Assembly: GCA_947448675.1 (NCBI GenBank)
Contig: CANFOR010000144.1
Location: 1-7,267 of the forward strand
Length of the DNA stretch: 7,267 nt
Reading direction: 5' to 3'
Source of the DNA: Betaproteobacteria bacterium
Lineage (GTDB): Bacteria > Pseudomonadota > Gammaproteobacteria > Burkholderiales > Burkholderiaceae_C
The position numbers and the translations under genes are program-made. The notes beneath the pieces were generated by a model. The model was given only the letters and a program-made list of their open reading frames with translations. It did not search any database and was not told the DNA's origin. Positions 1 through 6,675 of this stretch are shown here, piece after piece. Position 1 is the first letter of the stretch. Every line of letters starts with the position of its first letter.

Positions 1-140
1 ACATGGCGGGCCAAGTGTTTGTGTTTTTTATTCTGACGGTGGCCGCTGCCGAGTCGGCCATCGGCCTGGCCATTTTGGTGCTGCTGTTTCGCAACAAGTC
101 CAGCATCAATGTGGACGAACTCAACACGCTCAAGGGTTAA
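1..140 (+). CDS. nuoK: NADH-quinone oxidoreductase subunit K, C-terminal part (5' end outside window)
   Basis: This is the last 45 codons of NuoK, a small three-helix membrane subunit of complex I that contributes to the proton path next to the antiporter-like subunits. The reading frame (codons from base 3) begins MAGQVFVFF and continues through AAAESAIGLAILVLLFRNK to a TAA stop at 138-140. This matches the third transmembrane helix and C-terminal tail of the family (E. coli has MAGQV and AAAEASIGLAL). The glutamate codon at 51-53 corresponds to the conserved membrane-buried Glu of this helix. The Met at base 3 is internal, not the start, because the family is about 100 residues long and the N-terminal two helices are missing here. 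nuoL begins four bases after the stop. The partial nature is due only to the window edge. Confidence 0.95.
   Translation, partial: MAGQVFVFFILTVAAAESAIGLAILVLLFRNKSSINVDELNTLKG
132..136 (+). promoter_or_regulatory. Ribosome binding site of nuoL inside the nuoK 3' end
   Basis: AAGGG lies 8 bases before the ATG at 145 and sits within the last codons of nuoK. It favours the 145 start over the upstream in-frame ATG at 109, which would overlap nuoK and add 12 residues (starting MWTNST) with no resemblance to a NuoL N-terminus. The arrangement implies translational coupling of nuoK and nuoL. Confidence 0.65.
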
Positions 141-144
141 GCAC

Positions 145-2217
145 ATGAGTCAAACCCTTTCTGTTCCGATGCTCCTGGCCGTGCCTCTGGCACCCCTGGT
201 GGGCGCAGTGTTGGCCGGTATTTTTGGCACCCAGTTGGGTGGCAATTGGATGGGCCGCCGCGTGGCCCATACGCTGACCATTGCCGGTGTGTTCGTGGCC
301 TTTGTGCTGTCAGCCCTCACGCTCAAAAGCGTGGTGCAAGACGGCGCACGCCTGAGCGAAACCCTCTACACCTGGATGGTGGTGGGAGGCCTCAAAATGG
401 AGGTCGGCTTCTTGATAGACGGCCTCAGTGCCATGATGATGTGCGTCGTCACCTTCGTCTCCCTCATGGTGCACGTCTACACCATGGGCTATATGGAAGA
501 AGACGAGGGCTACAACCGCTTCTTCGCCTACATCTCGCTGTTCACCTTTGCCATGCTGATGCTGGTCATGAGCAACAACATGCTGCAGCTGTTTTTTGGC
601 TGGGAAGCGGTGGGCTTGGTGTCTTATCTCTTGATTGGTTTTTGGTTCAACAAACCGACGGCGGTGTTCGCCAACATGAAGGCCTTCTTGGTAAACCGCG
701 TGGGCGACTTTGGCTTTATCTTGGGCATCGGTTTGATCGCTGCTTTTGCGGGCACGCTCAACTACGCTGAGGCTTTTGCCAAGGCCGACACCCTGGCCAA
801 GCTCACGCTGCCGGGCACCAGTTGGATGCTGGTCACCGTGATCTGCATTTGCCTCTTCATCGGTGCCATGGGCAAGAGCGCGCAGTTCCCCCTGCACGTG
901 TGGCTGCCAGATTCCATGGAAGGTCCCACGCCCATCTCGGCCCTGATCCACGCGGCCACCATGGTGACGGCGGGCATCTTCATGGTGGCGCGCATGTCGC
1001 CGCTGTTTGAGCTGAGCGACACGGCGTTGAGCTTCATCATGGTGATTGGCGCAATCACGGCGCTCTTCATGGGCTTTTTGGGTATTATCCAAAACGACAT
1101 CAAGCGCGTAGTGGCTTATTCCACGCTCTCGCAACTGGGCTATATGACGGTGGCCTTGGGTGCCTCGGCTTACTCGGTGGCAGTGTTCCACCTCATGACG
1201 CACGCTTTCTTCAAAGCCCTGCTGTTTTTGGGCGCGGGTTCGGTCATCATGGGCATGCACCACAACCAAGACATCCGCTGGATGGGCGGCGTACGCAAGT
1301 ACATGCCAATTACCTGGATCACCTCGCTGCTGGGCTCTTTGGCCCTGATTGGCACACCGTTTTTTGCAGGCTTCTATTCCAAAGACAGCATCATTGAAGC
1401 CGTGCACGAGAGCCACCTTTGGGGCAGCGGCTTTGCGTCCTTCGCTGTGTTAGCAGGCGTGTTTGTCACAGCTTTTTATTCTTTCCGCATGTACTTCTTG
1501 GTCTTCCACGGCAAAGAACGCTATGACCAAAACCCAGATGCCCACCACGATGCGCACGACGACGTCCATGGCGCGCACGATGCCCATGGTCACGACGATC
1601 ACCACGGTGCGCACAGCCCACACGAGTCGCCCTGGGTGGTCACCTTGCCGTTGATTCTCTTGGCCATTCCCTCGGTGGTCATCGGCTATCTCACCATTGC
1701 CCCCATGCTCTTTGGCGACTTCTTCAAAGGCGCGATTTTTGTTGACGCTGAAAAGCACCCAGTAATGGAAGAACTGGGCAAAGCTTTTCATGGCGAAAAC
1801 GCCATGGCCTTGCATTCGCTGTTCAGCCTGCCATTGTGGTTGGCGATTGCGGGCGTGGCCTTAGCCTATGTGTTCTACATGCTCAAGCCCGAGTGGCCAG
1901 CAGCCATCAAGCGCACTTTCCAACCGATCTACACCCTGCTCGAAAACAAATACTACATGGACTGGTTCAATGAAAACGTGCTGGCCCGTGGCGCGCGTGC
2001 CCTGGGTATGGGCCTGTGGAAGGGTGGCGACCAAGCCATCATTGATGGCACCTTGGTCAACGGCTCATGGAAGCTGGTGGCCTGGGTTTCAAACTGGGTG
2101 CGCAGCTTCCAAACCGGCTATATCTACCACTACGCCTTGGTCATGATTGCGGGCGTGCTGGTGCTGATGACGGCCTTCGTCACCTGGCCCAACATCGTTG
2201 AATTGCTCAGCAAGTAG
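145..2217 (+). CDS. nuoL: NADH-quinone oxidoreductase subunit L (proton-pumping membrane subunit)
   Basis: NuoL is the distal antiporter-like subunit of complex I in the cytoplasmic membrane. It carries a proton channel and the long lateral helix that runs along the membrane arm. The 690-residue product has the N-terminal NADH-Q oxidoreductase domain and the proton-conducting antiporter domain. GWEAVGLVSYLLIGF places the channel glutamate at E154 (equivalent to E. coli E144), GKSAQFPLHVWLPD the lysine at K244 (K229), and FYSKDS the distal lysine at K413 (K399). The C-terminal part (about residues 590-690) fits the lateral helix and the last membrane helix. The protein is longer than E. coli NuoL (about 613 residues), partly because of a His/Asp-rich loop at residues 467-493. 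The start at 145 is chosen because of its SD and family length. nuoM follows after 12 bases. Confidence 0.98.
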   Translation: MSQTLSVPMLLAVPLAPLVGAVLAGIFGTQLGGNWMGRRVAHTLTIAGVFVAFVLSALTLKSVVQDGARLSETLYTWMVVGGLKMEVGFLIDGLSAMMMCVVTFVSLMVHVYTMGYMEEDEGYNRFFAYISLFTFAMLMLVMSNNMLQLFFGWEAVGLVSYLLIGFWFNKPTAVFANMKAFLVNRVGDFGFILGIGLIAAFAGTLNYAEAFAKADTLAKLTLPGTSWMLVTVICICLFIGAMGKSAQFPLHVWLPDSMEGPTPISALIHAATMVTAGIFMVARMSPLFELSDTALSFIMVIGAITALFMGFLGIIQNDIKRVVAYSTLSQLGYMTVALGASAYSVAVFHLMTHAFFKALLFLGAGSVIMGMHHNQDIRWMGGVRKYMPITWITSLLGSLALIGTPFFAGFYSKDSIIEAVHESHLWGSGFASFAVLAGVFVTAFYSFRMYFLVFHGKERYDQNPDAHHDAHDDVHGAHDAHGHDDHHGAHSPHESPWVVTLPLILLAIPSVVIGYLTIAPMLFGDFFKGAIFVDAEKHPVMEELGKAFHGENAMALHSLFSLPLWLAIAGVALAYVFYMLKPEWPAAIKRTFQPIYTLLENKYYMDWFNENVLARGARALGMGLWKGGDQAIIDGTLVNGSWKLVAWVSNWVRSFQTGYIYHYALVMIAGVLVLMTAFVTWPNIVELLSK
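1543..1623 (+). other. His/Asp-rich loop coding segment within nuoL
   Basis: Residues 467-493 of NuoL contain 11 histidines and 6 aspartates in 27 positions, mostly as Ala-His-Asp, Gly-His and His-His groups. The segment sits just after FRMYFLVFHGKERY and before the next hydrophobic helix (ESPWVVTLPLILLAIP). The DNA is correspondingly repetitive, with GCGCACGA at 1552-1559 and again at 1573-1580 in frame. From E. coli NuoL topology it should be an extramembrane loop, probably on the cytoplasmic side. Metal binding or proton buffering is possible but not shown. Similar His-rich loops are, from memory, common in betaproteobacterial NuoL. Confidence 0.8.
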
Positions 2218-2220
2218 GAG
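2216..2220 (+). promoter_or_regulatory. Ribosome binding site of nuoM overlapping the nuoL stop codon
   Basis: AGGAG begins inside the TAG stop codon of nuoL (2215-2217) and ends 9 bases before the nuoM ATG at 2230. It is the strongest Shine-Dalgarno sequence in the window and sets the nuoM start. The overlap is compatible with translational coupling. Confidence 0.8.
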
Positions 2221-2229
2221 AATAAAAAT

Positions 2230-3705
2230 ATGGGATTGTTGAGCTTTGCGATTTGGACGCCGATTGTTTTCGGCCTGGTGCTGCTGGCCTTTGGGCACGA
2301 TGCGCAAGCGCGCGTGGTGCGCTGGTTTGCCTTGGTGGGGGCCATCGTCAGCATGTTGGTCACGTTGCCCCTGTACAACGGTTTTAAGCTCGGCACTGCA
2401 GCCATGCAGTGGACTGAAAAAGCCTCTTGGATCGAGCGCTTTAACGTCAACTACGCCTTGGGTGTAGACGGCATTTCGCTGTGGTTTGTGCTTCTGACTG
2501 CCTTTATTACCGTGGTGGTCATCATCTCGGCCTGGGACGTGATCACCGAGCGCGTCAACCAGTACATGGGCGCTTTCTTGATTTTGAGCGGGCTGATGAT
2601 CGGCGTATTCTGTGCGCTCGACGGCATTTTGTTCTATGTGTTTTTTGAGGCCACCCTCATCCCCATGTACCTCATCATTGGTATCTGGGGCGGGCCCAAC
2701 AAAATTTACGCCGCCTTCAAGTTCTTCTTGTACACGCTCTTGGGCTCCTTGCTGATGCTGATCGCCCTGATCTACCTCTACAGCAAGTCGGGTGGCAGTT
2801 TTGACATCATGCTCTGGCACAAGCTGCCTCTGGGCTCGACGGCGCAAACGCTCTTGTTCTTTGCCTTCTTCTCGGCCTTTGCCGTCAAGGTGCCCATGTT
2901 CCCGGTGCACACTTGGTTGCCCGACGTGCACGTCGAAGCGCCCACCGGCGGCTCGGCCGTGTTGGCCGCCATCATGCTGAAGCTCGGCGCCTATGGCTTC
3001 TTGCGCTTCTCGATGCCCATCGCCCCCGACGCCGCGCGCGAATGGGCCTGGCTGATGATCGCCCTGTCTTTGGTGGCGGTCATTTACGTCGGCTTGGTGG
3101 CCATGGTGCAGCAAGACATGAAGAAGCTGGTGGCTTACTCTTCGGTGGCGCACATGGGCTTTGTTACCCTGGGCTTTTTCATCTTCAACCCGCTGGGCAT
3201 TGCCGGCGGCTTGGTGCAAATGATCGCCCACGGCTTTGTCTCGGGCGCGATGTTCTTGTGCATCGGCGTGCTGTATGACCGCATGCATTCGCGCCAAATT
3301 GCCGACTACGGTGGCGTCATCAACACCATGCCCAAGTTTGCCGCCTTTGCGCTGCTGTTTGCCATGGCCAATTGTGGTCTGCCCGCCACTGCTGGTTTTG
3401 TCGGCGAGTGGATGGTGATCTTGGGTGCCATTAAGACCAACTTCTGGCTCGGTTTGGCCGCTTCTACCGCCCTGGTTTTTGGCGCGGCCTACACGCTGTG
3501 GATGTTCAAGCGCGTCTACCTCGGCCCGGTAGCCAACGCGCATGTGCGCGAGCTGACCGACATCAACGCGCGTGAGTTTTTGATGCTCAGCCTCTTGGCC
3601 ATCGCGGTGCTCGCCATGGGCCTATACCCCAAGCCCTTTACCGACGTGATGGACGCCTCGGTGACCGAACTCATCAAGTCGGTCATGGCCAGCAAATTGA
3701 ATTGA
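2230..3705 (+). CDS. nuoM: NADH-quinone oxidoreductase subunit M (proton-pumping membrane subunit)
   Basis: NuoM is the middle antiporter-like subunit of the complex I membrane arm and translocates protons across the cytoplasmic membrane. The 491-residue product is close to the usual length (about 500). All four channel residues known from E. coli NuoM are present: E140 in FFEATLIPMYLIIGIWGG (E144), K220 in KVPMFPVHTWLPDVHVEAP (K234), K251 in AIMLKLGAYGFLRF (K265) and E393 in GFVGEWMVILG (E407). The offset is a constant 14 residues for the last three, so there is no internal insertion or deletion after the first. The start at 2230 has a strong AGGAG site. It lies between nuoL and nuoN with gaps of 12 and 10 bases and is certainly part of the same transcript. 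Nothing unusual was seen. Confidence 0.98.
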   Translation: MGLLSFAIWTPIVFGLVLLAFGHDAQARVVRWFALVGAIVSMLVTLPLYNGFKLGTAAMQWTEKASWIERFNVNYALGVDGISLWFVLLTAFITVVVIISAWDVITERVNQYMGAFLILSGLMIGVFCALDGILFYVFFEATLIPMYLIIGIWGGPNKIYAAFKFFLYTLLGSLLMLIALIYLYSKSGGSFDIMLWHKLPLGSTAQTLLFFAFFSAFAVKVPMFPVHTWLPDVHVEAPTGGSAVLAAIMLKLGAYGFLRFSMPIAPDAAREWAWLMIALSLVAVIYVGLVAMVQQDMKKLVAYSSVAHMGFVTLGFFIFNPLGIAGGLVQMIAHGFVSGAMFLCIGVLYDRMHSRQIADYGGVINTMPKFAAFALLFAMANCGLPATAGFVGEWMVILGAIKTNFWLGLAASTALVFGAAYTLWMFKRVYLGPVANAHVRELTDINAREFLMLSLLAIAVLAMGLYPKPFTDVMDASVTELIKSVMASKLN

Positions 3706-3715
3706 GAACCTGCAC

Positions 3716-5203
3716 ATGATTGACAAACTCAGTTGGATAACGGTCTACCCCGAGCTGCTCTTGCTGGCCATGGCCTGCGTGATTGCCTTGGTCGACTTGG
3801 GCGTGCAAAGCCCGCGCCGCACCGCTACCTACGCGCTCACGATGCTGACGCTGGGCGCCGTGGCCGCGCTCGAAGCCTTGTACGCCAACGGCGCCCAAAC
3901 CATTTACGGTTTTGGCCATATGGTGGTCAGCGACCCCATGGGCAATTGGCTCAAGTGCTTTGCCACTCTGGCCATGATGGCCACCCTGGTCTACGCGCGC
4001 CCCTACGCCGCAGACCGTGGCATGCTGCGTGGCGGCGAGCTGTTCACCCTGGGCATGTTTGCCTTGCTGGGCATGTTCGTCATGATGTCGGCCAACAACT
4101 TCTTGGTGATCTACCTCGGCCTGGAACTGCTCACGCTGTCGAGCTACGCCCTGGTGGCCTTGCGCCGTGACAACGCCACGGCCACCGAAGCGGCCATGAA
4201 GTACTTTGTGCTCGGCGCTCTGGCCAGCGGCTTCTTGCTCTATGGTTTGTCCATGATCTATGGAGCCACTGGCACGCTCGACATTGGCAATGTGTTCAAG
4301 GCGGTGGCGGCAGGGCAAATCAAACACCAGGTCTTGGTGTTTGGCGTGGTCTTTGTCGTGGCGGGCCTGGGCTTTAAGCTCGGCGTGGTGCCCTTCCACA
4401 TGTGGATCCCCGACGTTTACCAAGGCGCCCCCACGGCCGTCACGCTGATGATAGGCGGCGCGCCCAAGTTGGCGGCCTTTGCCATGGCCATGCGCTTGCT
4501 GGTCGAAGGCCTGCTGCCCCTGGCGATTGACTGGCAGCAAATGCTGGCCGTGCTGGCCATTGGCTCGCTCATGGTCGGCAATTTGGCTGCCATTGCGCAA
4601 ACCAACCTCAAGCGCATGCTGGCGTTTTCGACCATCTCGCAAATGGGTTTTGTGCTGCTCGGTTTGCTGGCCGGTGTGGTCAATGGCAACACGCTGTCGG
4701 CAGCCAACGCCTATAGCTCGGCCATGTTTTATGTGGTCAGCTATGTGCTTACCACCCTGGCCAGCTTTGGCGTCATCATGCTCTTGGCCCGCGAGGGTTT
4801 TGAGAGCGAAGAAATCGCCGACTTCGCCGGCCTCAATCAACGCAGCCCGCTCTACGCTGGCGTGATGGCGGTGTGCCTGTTCTCGCTCGCCGGTGTGCCG
4901 CCCTTGGTGGGTTTTTACGCCAAGTTGTCGGTGCTGCAAGCGCTGATTTCTTCGGGTGAAACCTTGTATTTGTACCTGGCTATTTTTGCCGTGCTCATGT
5001 CGTTGATCGGAGCGTTTTACTACCTGCGCATCGTCAAGGTTATGTACTTTGACGAGCCTATCACCGCCACCACAGTGTCGGCCTCGGCTGACGTGCGCTT
5101 GGTGCTCACACTCAACGGTGCCTTGGTGCTCATCTTGGGCATCTTGCCCGGTGGCCTGATGAGCCTGTGCGCGCAAGCCATCGTCAAAACCCTGACCAGC
5201 TAA
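3716..5203 (+). CDS. nuoN: NADH-quinone oxidoreductase subunit N (proton-pumping membrane subunit)
   Basis: NuoN is the antiporter-like subunit of complex I closest to the NuoK/J/A/H quinone module. The product is 495 residues, compared with about 485 in E. coli. Channel residues are E137 in LGLELLTLSSYALVALRRDN (E. coli E133), K221 in GFKLGVVPFHMWIPDVYQGAP (K217), K251 in GGAPKLAAFAMAMRLL (K247) and K403 in GFYAKLSVLQAL (K395). The body is strongly hydrophobic throughout, as expected for 14 membrane helices. The start at 3716 is ten bases after the nuoM stop, with a moderate GAGAA site at 3704-3708 that overlaps that stop. It is normally the last nuo gene of the operon, and a Nudix gene begins only seven bases downstream. 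Confidence 0.98.
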   Translation: MIDKLSWITVYPELLLLAMACVIALVDLGVQSPRRTATYALTMLTLGAVAALEALYANGAQTIYGFGHMVVSDPMGNWLKCFATLAMMATLVYARPYAADRGMLRGGELFTLGMFALLGMFVMMSANNFLVIYLGLELLTLSSYALVALRRDNATATEAAMKYFVLGALASGFLLYGLSMIYGATGTLDIGNVFKAVAAGQIKHQVLVFGVVFVVAGLGFKLGVVPFHMWIPDVYQGAPTAVTLMIGGAPKLAAFAMAMRLLVEGLLPLAIDWQQMLAVLAIGSLMVGNLAAIAQTNLKRMLAFSTISQMGFVLLGLLAGVVNGNTLSAANAYSSAMFYVVSYVLTTLASFGVIMLLAREGFESEEIADFAGLNQRSPLYAGVMAVCLFSLAGVPPLVGFYAKLSVLQALISSGETLYLYLAIFAVLMSLIGAFYYLRIVKVMYFDEPITATTVSASADVRLVLTLNGALVLILGILPGGLMSLCAQAIVKTLTS

Positions 5204-5210
5204 GCGCAGC

Positions 5211-5834
5211 ATGGCACTGAGCGCCGCCAGCAGCACCGACCTGGTCGAGCACAAAGTAGACAGCAAAGAGCTGGTGCGCGGCAGCTTTTTGCATGCCAAG
5301 CGCGACACCGTGCGCCTGCCCGACGGCAGCTTGGCCCAGCGCGAATACCTGCTGCACCCCGGTGCCGTCATGGTGGTGGCCATTACCGACAGCGGCCAGG
5401 TGGTGCTAGAGCGCCAGTTTCGCTATCCGCTGGGCCGGGTGATGATCGAGTTCCCCGCTGGCAAGCTCGACGCCGGTGAAGACCCGTTGGCCTGCGCCCA
5501 GCGTGAGCTGCACGAAGAAACTGGCTACCGCGCCACCGCGTGGGCCCGCGCCGGAGCCACCCACAACGCCATTGCCTACTCCAACGAAATCATCCACCTG
5601 TACTTTGCCAAGGGTTTGGTAGCGGGCGAGCGCCAGCTCGACGCAGGCGAGTTTTTAGAAGTCTTCACCGCCCCGCCCGAGGCCTTGTTGGCCGCCGTGC
5701 GCGACGGCCAAGTGACCGACGCCAAAACCCAGTTTGCCTGCCTGTGGCTGCAAAACTGGCTCAGCGGCCAGTGGCCCCTGCAATGGTATAGCCAAGCTGA
5801 GCTGAGCGCCGCCACGGCCACCGCCACCGCATAA
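5211..5834 (+). CDS. Nudix hydrolase, ADP-ribose pyrophosphatase-like
   Basis: This 207-residue soluble protein carries a perfect Nudix box at residues 84-106 (G-x5-E-x7-REL-x-EE-x-GY; bases 5460-5528), which binds metal and cleaves nucleoside diphosphates linked to another moiety. Upstream, RDTVRLPDGS, HPGAVMVVAI and RQFRYPLGRVMIEFPAGKLDAGE fit the ADP-ribose/ADP-sugar pyrophosphatase (NudF-like) subgroup, giving AMP plus ribose 5-phosphate from ADP-ribose. The proline usually found 16 residues after the box in ADP-ribose enzymes is Ile121 here, so the substrate is uncertain. The C-terminus ends in an Ala/Thr-rich tail (AATATATA). It starts seven bases after nuoN with no clear SD, suggesting coupling to nuoN. 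Nudix membership is near certain and exact substrate moderate. No signal peptide was seen, so it should be cytoplasmic. Confidence 0.92.
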   Translation: MALSAASSTDLVEHKVDSKELVRGSFLHAKRDTVRLPDGSLAQREYLLHPGAVMVVAITDSGQVVLERQFRYPLGRVMIEFPAGKLDAGEDPLACAQRELHEETGYRATAWARAGATHNAIAYSNEIIHLYFAKGLVAGERQLDAGEFLEVFTAPPEALLAAVRDGQVTDAKTQFACLWLQNWLSGQWPLQWYSQAELSAATATATA

Positions 5835-5842
5835 ACAGATCC

Positions 5843-6268
5843 ATGAAAGTCCTCGACCTGCGCTGTAGCCACGGGCATAGTTTTGAAGGCTGGTTCGCCT
5901 CAGAAGACGCCTTTCAAAGCCAGCTCGCCAGCGGCCGGGTAGAGTGCCCGGTGTGTGAAGACCGGGGCATTCGCAAAATGCTCAGTGCCCCGCGCCTGAA
6001 CCTCGACACCAGTACCGCGCTGGCCGCGGTACCCTCCAGCAGGTCAGAGCAGGCCGCATGGCTGGGCGCGCTGCGCCAAGTGCTGGCCAACACCGAAGAC
6101 GTGGGCAGCCAGTTTGCCGAAGAAGCCCGTCGCATCCACTACGGCGAAAGCGCGCAACGCAGCATCCGCGGCGAGGCCAGCCGCGAGCAAACCCTGGAGC
6201 TGCTCGACGAAGGCATCAACGTGCTGCCCCTGCAATTGCCCGCAAGCCTCAAAGAGCCGTTGCAATAG
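5843..6268 (+). CDS. DUF1178 family protein with Cys/His zinc-ribbon-like motif
   Basis: This 141-residue protein matches my memory of the DUF1178 family, whose function is unknown. Its N-terminus, LRCSHGHSFEGWF, followed by CPVC, gives Cys8, His10/His12, Cys35 and Cys38, a spacing that suits a small zinc-binding fold. The family's C-terminal block is also present: EDVGSQFAEEARRIHYGES, then IRGEAS and GINVLPLQLP. The middle (about residues 50-65) is Ser/Ala-rich and likely flexible. There is no membrane segment or signal peptide. It starts eight bases after the Nudix stop, with only a weak purine stretch upstream, so it is probably cotranscribed with it and with nuo. No catalytic role can be assigned. 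Family call is confident; metal binding is inferred from the pattern. Confidence 0.9.
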   Translation: MKVLDLRCSHGHSFEGWFASEDAFQSQLASGRVECPVCEDRGIRKMLSAPRLNLDTSTALAAVPSSRSEQAAWLGALRQVLANTEDVGSQFAEEARRIHYGESAQRSIRGEASREQTLELLDEGINVLPLQLPASLKEPLQ

Positions 6269-6304
6269 CCTCCGCCATAGCTTGCGCCATCGCTTCTGCC
6301 GTAG
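6257..6304 (+). repeat. Imperfect 12-base tandem repeat at the DUF1178 3' end
   Basis: Four consecutive 12-base units run from 6257: CCGTTGCAATAG, CCTCCGCCATAG, CTTGCGCCATCG and CTTCTGCCGTAG. Units 2 to 4 share 8 or 9 of 12 positions with each other, and unit 1 is more diverged. Unit 1 contains the TAG stop of the DUF1178 gene. Because the period is a multiple of three, further TAG triplets fall in the same frame at the ends of units 2 and 4. The repeat fills most of the leader of the next gene. It could be slippage or decay of an old 3' end; no regulatory role is evident. Confidence 0.55.
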
Positions 6305-6319
6305 CCCGAATAAACGCCC

Positions 6320-6328
6320 CTATAGCGC
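6320..6328. repeat. Inverted 9-mer, left copy (partner at 6721-6729)
   Basis: CTATAGCGC at 6320-6328, two bases before the VF530 start codon, is the exact reverse complement of GCGCTATAG at 6721-6729 in the next intergenic region. The two copies therefore flank the VF530 gene in inverted orientation. Nine bases is short, so chance is possible. Confidence 0.35.
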
Positions 6329-6329
6329 C

Positions 6330-6614
6330 ATGAACACCCCCGCCGCACCCCTTCCCCTAGCCGGGCCCGCCAAGCCCCTTGCGCAGGCGCGAAACCCCCT
6401 ACACGGCCTCACCCTAGAGACCATCGTCACCGCCCTGGCCGACCACTACGGATGGCAAGGCCTGGGCGAGCGCATCCCCCTGCGCTGCTTCACCCACGAG
6501 CCCAGCGTCGGCTCCAGCCTCAAACTGCTGCGCAAAACCCCCTGGGCCCGCACCAAAGTCGAGAGCCTGTACTTGTTTATGCTGCGCGAGCAGCGGCGGG
6601 CGGGCGGGGCTTAA
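6330..6614 (+). CDS. VF530 (DUF2132) family DNA-binding-type small protein
   Basis: This 94-residue protein contains a nearly complete VF530-family core from residue 22 to about 87. Its blocks are NPLHGLTLETIV, HYGWQGLGERI, RCFTHEPSVGSSLKLLRKTPWAR and KVESLYLFML. The family is named after a Vibrio fischeri protein of known fold and is annotated as DNA-binding, but its cellular role is not established. Residues 1-21 form a Pro/Ala-rich extension that looks disordered. The frame is also open upstream into the DUF1178 gene, but ATG 6330 is the only ATG at a sensible distance from the core. No Shine-Dalgarno sequence precedes it, so the start is less secure than the gene itself. It lies 61 bases after DUF1178 and may be cotranscribed with it. 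The C-terminus is short and basic (REQRRAGGA). Confidence 0.9.
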   Translation: MNTPAAPLPLAGPAKPLAQARNPLHGLTLETIVTALADHYGWQGLGERIPLRCFTHEPSVGSSLKLLRKTPWARTKVESLYLFMLREQRRAGGA

Positions 6615-6656
6615 ACTGGAGCCTGCAGGGCTTAAGTTTGCCTGGTTTTAAGGAAT

Positions 6657-6675
6657 AAAAAGGCCCGCAAGGCCT
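6657..6675 (-). terminator. Candidate intrinsic terminator reading toward the minus strand
   Basis: AGGCC (6661-6665) and GGCCT (6671-6675) pair around the loop CGCAA. Five A residues at 6657-6661 lie on the left, so on the minus strand the stem is followed by a T-run. On the plus strand the following bases (ATGGAATAT) lack a T-run, so it would be poor as a terminator for the VF530 transcript. It may be a decayed bidirectional terminator. The stem is only five base pairs, and no minus-strand gene needing it was seen nearby. Confidence 0.3.

Noticed and set aside
109..144. Upstream in-frame ATG for nuoL at 109
   Set aside because: It overlaps the conserved end of nuoK and adds a non-family N-terminus. 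The ATG at 145 has an AAGGG site at proper spacing.
310..1416. A 368-codon minus-strand open frame opposite nuoL
   Set aside because: The composition is typical of antisense translation of a membrane protein gene, with no family resemblance and no ribosome site noticed.
1543..1623. The His-rich segment as a CRISPR-like or minisatellite array
   Set aside because: The repeats are short and imperfect, without spacers, and are in frame within nuoL. It is explained as low-complexity coding sequence.
2089..3543. A 484-codon minus-strand open frame opposite nuoM
   Set aside because: Same low-complexity His/Gln/Gly composition, and it lies antisense to nuoM, whose channel residues are all intact.
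3683..5383. A 566-codon open frame on the minus strand opposite nuoN and the start of the Nudix gene
   Set aside because: The translation is rich in His, Gln, Arg and Gly with no recognisable domain. It lies opposite strongly supported plus-strand genes, so it is a codon-bias shadow.
6114..6329. N-terminal extension of the VF530 frame into DUF1178
   Set aside because: The frame is open, but its translation is Ser/Arg/Cys-rich shadow sequence of the DUF1178 gene. The family core starts after ATG 6330.
6622..6629. CCTGCAGG palindrome as a regulatory operator
   Set aside because: An isolated eight-base palindrome without a second copy or promoter context is expected by chance at this base composition.
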